Source: UBA1422 sp041752735 (lineage in GTDB: Bacteria; Bacillota; Clostridia; Peptostreptococcales; Anaerovoracaceae). From it: a DNA stretch of 64,000 bases. This document shows, one piece after another, positions 16,304 through 24,743 of this stretch. Position 1 is the first letter of the stretch. Each line of letters opens with the position of its first letter. Under the pieces are notes generated by a model. The model worked only from the letters and a program-made list of their open reading frames with translations. It did no database searches and was not told the DNA's origin. The translations under genes and the position numbers were made by a program. The stretch is from positions 1 through 64,000 of the forward strand of contig JBGSVW010000020.1 in assembly GCA_041752735.1 (NCBI GenBank). The letters run 5' to 3'.

Positions 16304-17428
16304 TCAGTCAGCCGTAGCCAAGACCATGACTTCTGAATGGTATCCGGTTTTGACCTTGTAGTAGCCGGAAAGTGCCTGGTCTGTTTCCCGGTCACCTGTA
16401 AACAGCAAAAATGGCCTGCCACTTTGCTGTACCAGCTTGGAATCCGTGGCAAGAATCATCATATTCTCTTTCCCGATGGATTTCAACACGGCAGGACTGA
16501 TTTGTTGGTTTCCCCGGCCAAGCAAATACCCTTGCCCTCCGGTTGGGGTAAGGATTAGCTTGGTTTTTCCGGTTTCCACCAGGGCAAGCAGTTCGTTTTC
16601 ACTGCAGTCCCGCCCAATCAACTTCCGATTTTTCACCACATCAACGCCCATGAGGGTTCCTTCGATTCCAAGGACGGTCAGCACCGCTTTGGTGGTGGTG
16701 CCGGGTCCGATGACATAGATGACCCCCTCTTCCATGTGGTCCATAACGTCCAAGGCAATTGCGCCCTGGGCTTCCGCATCACTGAGAGGTGTGGGTGCTT
16801 TTTTATTTTGCAAGTATGCCTTTTTGTAGGGCACGTTTAAGTACCCGAACAAGGATGTCCGCATCTGACCGTTTCGGAGGGCTGCTTCATCCAGATCCAC
16901 CACCTCTTCCAACTGCAGGGTGGGTTTGTTTTCGAGAAAATATGCCATGGCCAGTTGACCGGCTTTTTTGGGAGAGTTTGCGTATACCGGGGAATGGATT
17001 TTTACTCCCGCAGGGATCCCCAAAGCTGGAATTCTGGTTTCGATTGCGGTAAAAACATTCCGCGCCGTGCCATCTCCTCCGGCGAATAAAATCAGATCTA
17101 CGTTAGCCTTTTCCATGGCAGTCGCTGCGCTGATGGTGTCTTCCGAATCGGTTTGTCCAGGGCTGCATTGATAAACCACTTCATGGTCAAGCCCCAGGGC
17201 AAGACACTGGTTTTGACCCATGTCAGAGGATGCGCAAAGAACGGTAAGAGATCTGCCCAAAGGCAGGAGCTCCCGCAAAGCCAGTATAGCAAGAGAAGGG
17301 GCAGCCTCGGTTGCCCCTTTGCGAATCGCTTCCGCAAGTATTTCTTTGCCGTCGGTACCTTTAAGACCAACCCGTCCACCCATGCCGGCGATGGGATTGA
17401 CAATCAGACCCAATTTTTTTGAGCTCAT
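16304..17428 (-). CDS. AcoX-type ATP-NAD kinase-like protein
   Basis: This 374-residue protein belongs to the NAD-kinase/diacylglycerol-kinase superfamily, in the AcoX-like subgroup. The phosphate-binding motif GGDGTARN is near residue 122, and the opening LGLIVNPIAGMGGRVGLKG has the family's NPxAG. A C-terminal TPTGGQGYLLGRGNQQ segment is also typical. True NAD kinases are shorter; AcoX-type proteins are found next to acetoin and other catabolic clusters, and their substrate is uncertain. It sits 21 bases after the divergent GcvPB-like gene, suggesting that it phosphorylates a cofactor or metabolite for that pathway (inference). The ATG has GAGGAGAG upstream. Confidence 0.75.
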   Translation of the reverse strand: MSSKKLGLIVNPIAGMGGRVGLKGTDGKEILAEAIRKGATEAAPSLAILALRELLPLGRSLTVLCASSDMGQNQCLALGLDHEVVYQCSPGQTDSEDTISAATAMEKANVDLILFAGGDGTARNVFTAIETRIPALGIPAGVKIHSPVYANSPKKAGQLAMAYFLENKPTLQLEEVVDLDEAALRNGQMRTSLFGYLNVPYKKAYLQNKKAPTPLSDAEAQGAIALDVMDHMEEGVIYVIGPGTTTKAVLTVLGIEGTLMGVDVVKNRKLIGRDCSENELLALVETGKTKLILTPTGGQGYLLGRGNQQISPAVLKSIGKENMMILATDSKLVQQSGRPFLLFTGDRETDQALSGYYKVKTGYHSEVMVLATAD

Positions 17429-17449
17429 CTCTCCTCTATTCTACTGCTT

Positions 17450-19012
17450 TTACTCTACTTTGGATTTCTTCAAATACAGCCTCCAGGTGGGGCACCATTC
17501 CGCCGGATCGTCCAAACTGGACTCGTCGGTGGTGTGGGTGGTGCTGTTGTGCGGCGCATTGTGGATGATTTCAGGGTTGTTGTATGCTTCATCAAAAATA
17601 TGATGCATGGTCGCAACATATTCGTCGATGTCCGCCTTGGACGGGGTTTCCGTGGGTTCCAAGGTCAGTGGGTCCGGAATGTAAAACGGATGGTGGCTGG
17701 ACCAGATGTGCATGCCAAAATCCATTACTCTTCGGGCAATGTCTTCTGAAGAAAACCCGGTGTCTTCGGTGAGTTTGGCGATGGTGTATCTTGCCTGCTC
17801 TATCCGCTGTGTTTCCAGCAAATATGGCAAGGTGACCGCCGGATGCTCCAGCATTTTTTTCATCAAATAAACATTATTTAGAGAGGCCACTTTGGCCACT
17901 TCATAAAGCCCTTCTGCACCAAGGCTCATCATCCATGCGTATGCTCGAAGCACCACCTGGGGCGTTCCGTGGAAAGACTTCACTTTACCGATGCAGTGTT
18001 TCATGGAATTGTCCAGAGCGTATTTTCCTCCGTCCAAAACCACCAGCGGCTTGGGCAGGTAATCCCGAAGGGCTGCCGTCACGCCTACCGCGTCGCATCC
18101 CGGTCCGCCACATCCGTGAGGTGTGCCAAAGGATTTGTGCAGGTTGAAAAAGCACATGTCAAAACCAGCATCTTTTGCTTTGGTGATGCCAAGTAGTCCG
18201 TTGGCGTTGGCTTGGTCATAACAGTTGAGTCCGCCTGCATCGCGGACCATTTTGGTGAATTCCCGGACTTTGGGATTGAAAATTCCTGTGTCTTCCGGAT
18301 TTGCCACGAGAAATGCCGCCGTTCTTTCGCTGACGGCTGCGCGGAACGCCTCGATGTCCGGTTGTCCGGATTCGTCAGGCATAATTTTAATAATCTTGTA
18401 TCCCTTCAGCGCCGGCGCTGCTGCGTCGGATGGATGGGAGTAAATGGTGGTGATGATTTCGTCCCGCTGTTCTTCTTCTCCTCGGAGTCGGTGGTACATC
18501 CTGACGATGGAGGCCATGGTCATGGCCGCCTGAGAACCGCCGCCTGGCTGGAATGTGAAATAATCCATACCGGAAATCTCACGTAGCATCAGGTCGGACT
18601 GGTAGATTACTTCCAGAATCCCCTGTACCGTTTCCTCGCTTTGAAGTGGGTGGAGTTCTGTCATCTTGTGGTTGCCGGCAATGGCTTCATTGACACTGGG
18701 GTTGTATTTCACCGTGCAGGTTCCCTGACCGATTTCGATGTTCAGGTTGCCACCCATGTTTTCCTGAGAAAGCCGCAGGTAATGCATCAGCACACGCTTT
18801 TGGTTGATCTCCGGCAGGTTGAGTGGCGCTTTCCGTTTCATGGAAACAGGTAGGCTGGACAATCCGTCTCCCACAACTGCGGCGATTTCTGCCTCGGCCC
18901 TGGGTACCAGAACACCTCGTTCTCCCTTTTGGCTCAGCTCTAATATGATTGGTTCATTCCACCTGGCTTGATGGAAATTTCGTACTTTTGAAGTTCTTAC
19001 AATTCGTTTCAT
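17450..19012 (-). CDS. Divergent GcvPB-like PLP protein (glycine dehydrogenase subunit 2 paralog)
   Basis: This 520-residue protein is a fold-type-I PLP enzyme of the GcvP family, but far from the canonical GcvPB encoded at 54.1 kb. The PLP lysine is kept (NLHKSF, compare NLHKTF), and the glycine-rich loop is THPHG-like (TPHGCGGPGC). Several glycine-decarboxylase signatures differ: the usual YPLGSCTMKYNP reads IEIGQGTCTVKYNP, and the usual HGTNPAS reads HPSDAAAP. A C-terminal extension of about 35 residues is added. It lies 33 bases after a GcvPA-like gene with no GcvT or GcvH nearby. It may act on another amino acid or borrow H-protein from the main system. The substrate is unknown. Confidence 0.8.
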   Translation of the reverse strand: MKRIVRTSKVRNFHQARWNEPIILELSQKGERGVLVPRAEAEIAAVVGDGLSSLPVSMKRKAPLNLPEINQKRVLMHYLRLSQENMGGNLNIEIGQGTCTVKYNPSVNEAIAGNHKMTELHPLQSEETVQGILEVIYQSDLMLREISGMDYFTFQPGGGSQAAMTMASIVRMYHRLRGEEEQRDEIITTIYSHPSDAAAPALKGYKIIKIMPDESGQPDIEAFRAAVSERTAAFLVANPEDTGIFNPKVREFTKMVRDAGGLNCYDQANANGLLGITKAKDAGFDMCFFNLHKSFGTPHGCGGPGCDAVGVTAALRDYLPKPLVVLDGGKYALDNSMKHCIGKVKSFHGTPQVVLRAYAWMMSLGAEGLYEVAKVASLNNVYLMKKMLEHPAVTLPYLLETQRIEQARYTIAKLTEDTGFSSEDIARRVMDFGMHIWSSHHPFYIPDPLTLEPTETPSKADIDEYVATMHHIFDEAYNNPEIIHNAPHNSTTHTTDESSLDDPAEWCPTWRLYLKKSKVE

Positions 19013-19045
19013 TGGTTCTTCCCTTCTGCGATATTTGCATCTCCC

Positions 19046-20449
19046 TTAGGCTTCGATGATTTCTTTGAGTGATTGGGCCAGTCGGTCCAGGTCCTTTTTC
19101 AAATGTACCTCTGTGGTACAATACAGGGCACACTGGCCAAACTCGGGAAATTCCTGGGACAAGTCTTTGCCACCAAAGATTCCCTTGGCCAACAGCGCCT
19201 GGTTGATTTCTTTTACTTTTTTGCCTGTTTCGTTGAAGTCCACCACGAACTCCTTGAATACCGGAGAAGCTAGCCGGCTGCCTTTGACGCCCGGCAAGTC
19301 GGAAAGAAGTTTGATGGCATAGGCGGACTTTTGCAAAATGTTTTGGCCCAGTTCTTCCATGCCTTTGGGTCCCATCAAGCTCAGATACACCCCGGCGGTG
19401 ATGCCAAGGAGCGCGGTCTGAGTCCCTACATATTCTTTTCCTTTTTCCCGCAGGTTGCCAAAAGAGGTCCGGTCATAGGCCACGTCGCCGAAGCCGTATT
19501 CCCCTTCCACCTTGGTGGGTACCACGCCAAATAGTCGGGAGGGATATTCCTGAACATACCGTTCATCGTCCCGTGTGGAAATAAATCCGGATTGGCATCC
19601 GCCGTAGTTCATGTGCATGCCCAGGGGCTGCAGTTCGCCGCAGATAATGTCTGCACCGTACTCTGAAGGAGGTGCGATGACGCCCAGGCTACTGGGGTCC
19701 ACACCTACCACGCACTCTGCGCCGTGGTCATGGGCAATCTTGGCGATTTCACTACCCTGGTCTTCCAGGAATCCCAGGTAGGACGGATTTTCAAAATACA
19801 CTGCTGCGGTTTTGTCTGAAATCTTACTCTTTAAATCTTCCAGGTTCATTCGACCTGTGGCAGGATCGTAATCCAAAAGAATCAGTTCCACCCCCGGGTC
19901 GCAGTAGTTTTTCATAATCAACAATTTGTCCCGGCTGATGGTGCCAACGACAAGTGCTTCGGGTCTGCCCGTCATGCGCGAAGCCATTCGTAAAGAAGTG
20001 GCCGCGGCCTGGGGCCAGTCGAAGGTGGGCACATTGACAACGTCCATGTCCAACAGTTCCGCCAGCAGAGATTCATATTCGAATAGGGTCTGAAAACGAC
20101 CATGGTCGTTGTAGGGTTCACCTGCATAGCCGGTGAGCAGTTCCGCACGTCGGTTGACTTCATCGCAAACCGCCGGCACAAAATGCTGCCAGCAACCGGC
20201 ACCCAAAAAGTTCAGGGCTTCTGCAGTGGATGTATTTTTACTCAGTAGCTCATCCACGCCCCGCTTCAGTTCATATTCTGAACCGTAGGGTTTGGGCATG
20301 TTCAGCAGTTCCTTCAGTTTCATGTCTTCCGGGATCTCCCGATGCAAGTCCTCAAGTGAGGACAATCCCAATTCTCGGAGCATTTCCTCTTGAATTTTTG
20401 GGTCTGAGTTGGGAATATAGGGATGATTCTTATATCCTTTGATGGCCAT
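19046..20449 (-). CDS. Divergent GcvPA-like protein (glycine dehydrogenase subunit 1 paralog)
   Basis: This 467-residue partner of the preceding GcvPB-like protein keeps the family frame (FLGAGCWQHFVPAV, FEYESLLAELLDMDVVN, DPSSLGVIAPPSEYGADI). In the substrate-side loops the canonical YTPYQPEISQG reads GYAGEPYNDHGRFQ, and the canonical SMYDGATA reads PTFDWPQAAA. In two-subunit glycine decarboxylases the PA half lacks the PLP lysine and completes the active site, so these changes point to altered substrate recognition (inference). It starts after AGGAGGAAATC and sits 59 bases after the SDR gene. Confidence 0.8.
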   Translation of the reverse strand: MAIKGYKNHPYIPNSDPKIQEEMLRELGLSSLEDLHREIPEDMKLKELLNMPKPYGSEYELKRGVDELLSKNTSTAEALNFLGAGCWQHFVPAVCDEVNRRAELLTGYAGEPYNDHGRFQTLFEYESLLAELLDMDVVNVPTFDWPQAAATSLRMASRMTGRPEALVVGTISRDKLLIMKNYCDPGVELILLDYDPATGRMNLEDLKSKISDKTAAVYFENPSYLGFLEDQGSEIAKIAHDHGAECVVGVDPSSLGVIAPPSEYGADIICGELQPLGMHMNYGGCQSGFISTRDDERYVQEYPSRLFGVVPTKVEGEYGFGDVAYDRTSFGNLREKGKEYVGTQTALLGITAGVYLSLMGPKGMEELGQNILQKSAYAIKLLSDLPGVKGSRLASPVFKEFVVDFNETGKKVKEINQALLAKGIFGGKDLSQEFPEFGQCALYCTTEVHLKKDLDRLAQSLKEIIEA

Positions 20450-20508
20450 GATTTCCTCCTATTGTTCTCTATTTTTGTTCATTTTTCAACAATTTGTTTA
20501 CATCGTTA

Positions 20509-21282
20509 TTAGGCGATTCCGCCTCCGTCCACCACAATGGCGGCACCTGTGACCCAACCAGCCAGATCGCTGCAGAGGAAAAGCACCACTTTGGCGATGT
20601 CAGCCGGTTCACCCAGCCGTTCCAAAGGTCTTCCTTTTGCGGAATCCACCAGGAACTGATCTATCTTTTCACCCAGTTGTCTACCTTCTTCACGGAGCAG
20701 TGCAGTGTCCGTATCTCCAGGATTAACGGAATTAACCCTAATGTTATCCGGACCGTGGTCAATGGCCATGGCACGGGTTAGGTTGACAATGCCTCCTTTG
20801 ACGGCACAATAGGCCGCTGCTTTGTCTCCCCCCTTCAGTCCCCAGCCGGAACCGGTGTTGACGATGCTACCCCCACCGTTTCGTACCATGACGGGTACTG
20901 TATATTTTGACAGCAGGAAGGTGCCCTTCAAGCCAACATCCAAAACAAAATCCCATTCATCTTCTGTCAGTTCTGCCACGGTTTTTCGAACCGTTACCCC
21001 GGCATTGTTAAATAGAATATCAATTTTCCCATAGGTGCCCTCCACCCAGGAGATGGTGTCTTTGCATGCCTGATTGCTTGTCACATCGCATTGACGAAAC
21101 GTCACATCCAGCCCGGTGTCTTTCAGCTCTTTGACCGCTGCGCTTCCCTTTTCCAGGTTATTGTCCAAAAGCACCACCCGCGCGCCACACTCCGCCATGA
21201 GTTTACCCGTGGCAAGACCAATGCCCCCGGCACCTCCGGAGATCACTGCTACTTTTCCCTGCAAATCCAGTGGGTTGTACAT
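20509..21282 (-). CDS. Short-chain dehydrogenase/reductase
   Basis: This 257-residue classical SDR has cofactor motif GGAGGIG (residues about 16-22), then D38/N in LLDNN, which favours NAD over NADP. It also has NNAGV, Ser in NTGSGWG and the catalytic YCAVK (Tyr/Lys). The C-terminal GGGIA end is typical. It is the first gene of the run containing the divergent GcvPA/PB pair and the AcoX-like kinase, so it may oxidise or reduce the carbonyl or alcohol substrate of that pathway. The substrate cannot be told from sequence. GGAGGAACTTATC precedes its ATG. A promoter and several palindromes lie upstream. Confidence 0.85.
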   Translation of the reverse strand: MYNPLDLQGKVAVISGGAGGIGLATGKLMAECGARVVLLDNNLEKGSAAVKELKDTGLDVTFRQCDVTSNQACKDTISWVEGTYGKIDILFNNAGVTVRKTVAELTEDEWDFVLDVGLKGTFLLSKYTVPVMVRNGGGSIVNTGSGWGLKGGDKAAAYCAVKGGIVNLTRAMAIDHGPDNIRVNSVNPGDTDTALLREEGRQLGEKIDQFLVDSAKGRPLERLGEPADIAKVVLFLCSDLAGWVTGAAIVVDGGGIA

Positions 21283-21368
21283 GATAAGTTCCTCCTGTCA
21301 TCGATTGCATTTTTTATCAGCTTAGACTATGTTTCCACGGCCCTGTTTATTCTAGTTTACTACCTTTG

Positions 21369-21397
21369 ATGATACTATCGGTACCGATGAATGGCAA
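21369..21397 (-). promoter_or_regulatory. Promoter of the SDR-GcvP-like operon with palindromic operator
   Basis: On the minus strand TTGCCA (21397-21392) and TATCAT (21374-21369) are 17 bases apart. The perfect palindrome ATCGGTACCGAT fills 21377-21388 of the spacer, a position where a bound repressor would block RNA polymerase. Confidence 0.5.
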
Positions 21398-21429
21398 GAT
21401 GAATCGGTCAAGAATATTTTGTATGAATT

Positions 21430-21470
21430 CCAAATTTGGCAGTCTAAAATGTGACATCTTTACATTTTAG
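21430..21470. repeat. Two further palindromes upstream of the SDR operon promoter
   Basis: CCAAATTTGG (21430-21439) is a perfect 10-base palindrome. CTAAAATGT (21444-21452) pairs with ACATTTTAG (21462-21470). Neither is followed by a T-run on the minus strand. They may be regulator sites for the SDR operon. Confidence 0.4.
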
Positions 21471-21477
21471 TTGCAAT

Positions 21478-21504
21478 AAAAAACCCGGGACAATTAGTTC
21501 CGGG
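21478..21504 (-). terminator. Terminator after the nucleotidyltransferase-like gene
   Basis: On the minus strand CCCGGAAC (21504-21497) pairs with GTCCCGGG (21491-21484) with one mismatch, followed by TTTTTTATT. It begins 3 bases after the stop codon. Confidence 0.75.
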
Positions 21505-21507
21505 ACG

Positions 21508-21981
21508 TTAGGTTCTCAGATGCCATGCATCAATCAACTCAACTTTTTCGTCTCTTCCCATCAGTTGATAATACGTACGCCACTCTTCGAGAGACTGGAG
21601 CGGAATTCTTACACCCTTCATCTGAGTAAACTCCTTGATGTTGCCCTTGACTAATGGGAATTGATGCTCCTTATCACGACTCATTATGATAAACCCTGCC
21701 ATCACATCAATCTCAACACCTTCTACGACAAATTCGAGAAAGTGTCTTGTTTTATATGTGACATTTGGGTTCGGTGGTTGAATTGTTCCAAACGATAATA
21801 ATACTTCTTTGACCTCATCGATTTCATCTTCTGGTACCATGATGTCAATATCATGAAAGTCGGTGACGATTCCTTTGAAGTATAGTAACAGCGATGCACC
21901 TACGGCCCAGGTTATATTTTTCTGATTCAATTCTTGTGCAATCTGCGAAAGAACTGTCAGTTTGTGTTCTACTTTTGTCAT
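21508..21981 (-). CDS. Nucleotidyltransferase-fold protein of unknown substrate
   Basis: This 157-residue protein resembles minimal nucleotidyltransferases of the AbiEii/aminoglycoside type. It has GASLLLYFKG (the G-[AGS]-x-A/L-L-x-x-x-G element), followed by the metal-binding DIDIMV (D-x-D), and a third acidic strand in VEIDVMAG. No toxin-antitoxin partner is next to it. Its ATG overlaps the stop of the tocopherol-cyclase-like gene by four bases, so the two are translationally coupled. The combination suggests a shared but unidentified function. It is terminated by a strong hairpin. Confidence 0.65.
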   Translation of the reverse strand: MTKVEHKLTVLSQIAQELNQKNITWAVGASLLLYFKGIVTDFHDIDIMVPEDEIDEVKEVLLSFGTIQPPNPNVTYKTRHFLEFVVEGVEIDVMAGFIIMSRDKEHQFPLVKGNIKEFTQMKGVRIPLQSLEEWRTYYQLMGRDEKVELIDAWHLRT

Positions 21982-22967
21982 TTGATTGCTTCCAGCGTTT
22001 TCTCCATCCCCTCGGAAATCTCTACGCCGGTCTGTGTGCCTGTTCCTTGGTAAATCACTTCCCCGTTTTTCTTGGTCAGGGAAACGTGAACCACACCGGA
22101 GATGCTTTCTCGGATAATGTCTGTCATTAATCCATTTTTTGGTGCTTTCAGCATACCGCCTGCACCGTTTTCCACTTGGATGGTCAAAACGTGGTGCCGG
22201 TCGGAGAGCTGTATGGTAAGTCTGCCGTCAACGGTGGTAAGCTGGTCTATCTTCGCTCGGGTATAGGTGCCAAACCGATAAAGCTTTTCACCGATTCGCA
22301 AGAAAGAAATCAACCCCATAAAGGATTTGCCCAGCCAAGGGATGTTCGCATAGGAAAACATCAGCGAGATATTTTCTTCTGGAAAATGGTTCGATTGAAG
22401 CCAGATCCACGCACTAGGGAAAGACGTCCCCCAGTCCTTCTCTATATAGCCGTACCCACCATTGTAACAATACTCTACCTGGTTGAAAGTCAGGCAACCC
22501 TGAATTTCGTGATGGATATTAACAATGCCATGGTAGCATTCCATGTGTGGGATAAAAGTAAACGGTCCCATAATCCCCGGGTTCGTCAATTTCTGGGGAA
22601 AGGGCACAATTTTTTCAAAGGTTAAGGTTCCCTTGAAGCTTCCTTCCTCGTTATCGATGTTCAGGCGAAGTTCCGTCCTGGAAAAATAGTTTTCTCCAAT
22701 ACGAACCTCAAAGTTCTTATTGTCTGCATGGAATTCCGATAAGGGAAACCGGAAATAATGGACCTTGCCATGGGCCACATCCATTATTTGAATGAAAGCA
22801 TGGGCATCACGACCGTCCTTTTGATAGGATACCCCTGGAATGATAGCCAGTGGTGCTTTCTGATCCAGGTCTATGCATTTGAAATACCAACCTTCAAAGT
22901 AATTCGTGCGGGTTTTATGTTTGCCCTGAAAAATTTCAGGATGAAAAATTCGTCGAAGTCGATACAT
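21978..22967 (-). CDS. Tocopherol cyclase-like (lipocalin-related) protein
   Basis: This 329-residue protein resembles the tocopherol-cyclase-like family seen in many non-photosynthetic bacteria. It opens with RLRRIFHPEIFQGKHKTRTNYFEGWYFKCID and has F-E-G-W-Y-F-K, then GYIEKDWGTSFPSAWIWLQSNHF, then GLISFLRIGEKLYRF. The EKDWGxxFPxxWIWxQ block is the best family mark. Such proteins are two-lobed lipocalin-like barrels; in bacteria without tocopherol the ligand is unknown. No signal peptide is obvious. It is the first gene of a two-gene unit with the nucleotidyltransferase-like gene. Confidence 0.75.
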   Translation of the reverse strand: MYRLRRIFHPEIFQGKHKTRTNYFEGWYFKCIDLDQKAPLAIIPGVSYQKDGRDAHAFIQIMDVAHGKVHYFRFPLSEFHADNKNFEVRIGENYFSRTELRLNIDNEEGSFKGTLTFEKIVPFPQKLTNPGIMGPFTFIPHMECYHGIVNIHHEIQGCLTFNQVEYCYNGGYGYIEKDWGTSFPSAWIWLQSNHFPEENISLMFSYANIPWLGKSFMGLISFLRIGEKLYRFGTYTRAKIDQLTTVDGRLTIQLSDRHHVLTIQVENGAGGMLKAPKNGLMTDIIRESISGVVHVSLTKKNGEVIYQGTGTQTGVEISEGMEKTLEAIK

Positions 22968-23061
22968 TTTGTTCTCCTTCTCGTATGTTTAGAGGATGGC
23001 GATTGGAATCTAATTTACTTACTTCATGACTTAATTATACACTAAATTGACATAGTTAATC

Positions 23062-23101
23062 CTAAAAATAACCGGAGACACAATCCGATGTGCCTCCGGT
23101 T
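23062..23101 (-). terminator. Terminator of the hut-ftc operon
   Basis: On the minus strand AACCGGAG (23101-23094) pairs with CTCCGGTT (23077-23070) with extra GCAC/TGT pairing inside, followed by ATTTTTAGG. Confidence 0.8.
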
Positions 23102-23118
23102 ATAAGTTTCAACAGTTT

Positions 23119-24015
23119 TTATAATAGGTGGTTTTCGATGACCTGTACTGACGGGTCAAATTCTTCAATCTGTAGATAATATTCTGCTGCAGAAAGTAGC
23201 GCCTGCATGGGTGCCAGGCCGATGAGTTCAGTGCCGATGATGGCCACGCCATATCTTGCAGCTTCATTTCGCACCAGTTCGGTCACACGATGGAGTGGCG
23301 TTACAGTAAAATCTGTCATATTAATGGAAACCTGGGCGATGTTCCGCTCTTCAAGCATAACGCCCATGGCTTTAACACACTTCAGTCCGCCACCGGCTTC
23401 TCGTATAATTTTGCTTATTTTGGTGGCGATTTCAAGATTGCTGGTGCCCAAGTTGATGTTGTATGCCACAAGTGGAGGTCTGGCGGATACGCCAACGATG
23501 CCGCCTGTGGGGTGAATCCGTTGGCCGCCGAAGTCCGGAATCCAATCCGGATCTTTGACTTTTTCGGCCATGCCTTCAAACTGTCCCTTTCGCACTTGCG
23601 CCAGGTTAACCCGATGGGGTGCGGAGGCAGATTTTTCGTACAAGAAAACCGGCAGGTCCGCTTCTTTGGCAATGCGTGCCCCAACCCGCTTGGAAAGCTC
23701 GATGCATTCTTCCATGGTTGCTTCATTGATGGGTACAAACGGCATGACGTCCACGCAACCCATTCTGGGATGTTCTCCAGAATGCTTTGTCAAATCGATG
23801 AGTTCCACCGCTTTTTTTGCCAGCTTCACACTGGCTTCCTCGCAGCCTTCCAGACTCCCCATGTAGGTGATGACGGTCCGGTTGTGGCTGGGGTCGGATG
23901 TATATTGCAGCAATGTGCAACCCGGGGTCTGTCGGATCTGATCCACGCAGGCCTCGATGATTTCCTGGTTTTTACCTTCGCTGATGTTGGGAATGCTTTC
24001 AATAATCTTTGCCAT
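23119..24015 (-). CDS. ftcD: Glutamate formimidoyltransferase
   Basis: FtcD moves the formimino group of N-formiminoglutamate, the product of the Hut pathway, to tetrahydrofolate, giving glutamate and 5-formimino-THF. The 298-residue protein covers only the transferase half of the mammalian bifunctional enzyme: ESIPNISEGKN at the start, DPSHNRTVITYMG, then HSGEHPRMGCVDVMPFVP with the catalytic His region, and GVMLEERNIAQVSINMTDF. The cyclodeaminase half is the separate fchA gene upstream. ATG at 24015 is chosen because GGAGGA lies 5 to 6 bases before it. It is the last gene of the operon before a terminator. Confidence 0.92.
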   Translation of the reverse strand: MAKIIESIPNISEGKNQEIIEACVDQIRQTPGCTLLQYTSDPSHNRTVITYMGSLEGCEEASVKLAKKAVELIDLTKHSGEHPRMGCVDVMPFVPINEATMEECIELSKRVGARIAKEADLPVFLYEKSASAPHRVNLAQVRKGQFEGMAEKVKDPDWIPDFGGQRIHPTGGIVGVSARPPLVAYNINLGTSNLEIATKISKIIREAGGGLKCVKAMGVMLEERNIAQVSINMTDFTVTPLHRVTELVRNEAARYGVAIIGTELIGLAPMQALLSAAEYYLQIEEFDPSVQVIENHLL

Positions 24016-24067
24016 TTTTTCCTCCATTGAATATATAAACTTAATATTTTTTTATACCTTTATGCGA

Positions 24068-24694
24068 TTATAGGCTTTCACGGATGGCTTCCACTATCCG
24101 GTTGGCCAAGGTGATGCTTTCATTATATATACTTATGCCTGCTTCTTCAAAGTGTTTCGCCTGGTCCGGATCTTTGACTCCGGGTAGGTTGATGGAAACA
24201 TTCAACCAGGCTCCTTTGACCGCCGTTTCCAGGCAGGATGCAGCAACACCCAGGTCACTTGCAGCATTGGAATTTGAGTGATTTACAAGTTTTGACACCA
24301 GTAATAGCCCTTCATAGGCTTGGCTCATGACCTCAAAGGGTACTTGGGTCGCCAGAAGGTTCGCCGCCCGAATTGCCTGGCTCCTTGCAGCCTTTTCTTC
24401 TTCGGTTTCTTTAGGCAATTTGTATGCTGCAAAAACCGTATTGTAGGCGTCAGTGTCCCGATCCACGGCCTCTGCCAAAGAATTGTACAGGGGGATTCCC
24501 GCTTCTTTAACCTTTTGGCACAGATCATGCTCCGTCAGGTATTTTTCCTTTGTCAAGGTCAGGTCTGTCACCATAAGCATTAGTGCTAGTCCTTGCGCGC
24601 CTGTAAGTGCGCTAACTGAACCGCCTCCCGGCGCCGGTGCATCGGACTTAAGCAAATCCAAATAGTTTTTTACTGTCATATCGATTAACTTCAT
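24068..24694 (-). CDS. fchA: Formimino-THF cyclodeaminase / methenyl-THF cyclohydrolase family
   Basis: This 208-residue helical protein corresponds to the C-terminal half of FTCD. It has SDAPAPGGGSVSALTGAQGLALMLMV near the start (the family PGGGS motif) and SNAASDLGVAASCLETAVKGAWLNVSINL later. It converts 5-formimino-THF to 5,10-methenyl-THF with ammonia release. In acetogens and purine fermenters FchA also acts as the methenyl-THF cyclohydrolase. It sits between hutI and ftcD, completing delivery of a C1 unit from histidine to folate. Its ATG is 53 bases ahead of the ftcD start. Confidence 0.88.
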   Translation of the reverse strand: MKLIDMTVKNYLDLLKSDAPAPGGGSVSALTGAQGLALMLMVTDLTLTKEKYLTEHDLCQKVKEAGIPLYNSLAEAVDRDTDAYNTVFAAYKLPKETEEEKAARSQAIRAANLLATQVPFEVMSQAYEGLLLVSKLVNHSNSNAASDLGVAASCLETAVKGAWLNVSINLPGVKDPDQAKHFEEAGISIYNESITLANRIVEAIRESL

Positions 24695-24743
24695 TTTTTA
24701 TTCCTCTCGTTCTTTGTCAAGTCAAATCGCCTATTGGCGATAT

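Noticed and set aside
23290..24030. Plus-strand reading frame of 246 codons opposite ftcD
   Set aside because: Antisense shadow of ftcD caused by its codon use; the minus-strand protein is a clear family match.
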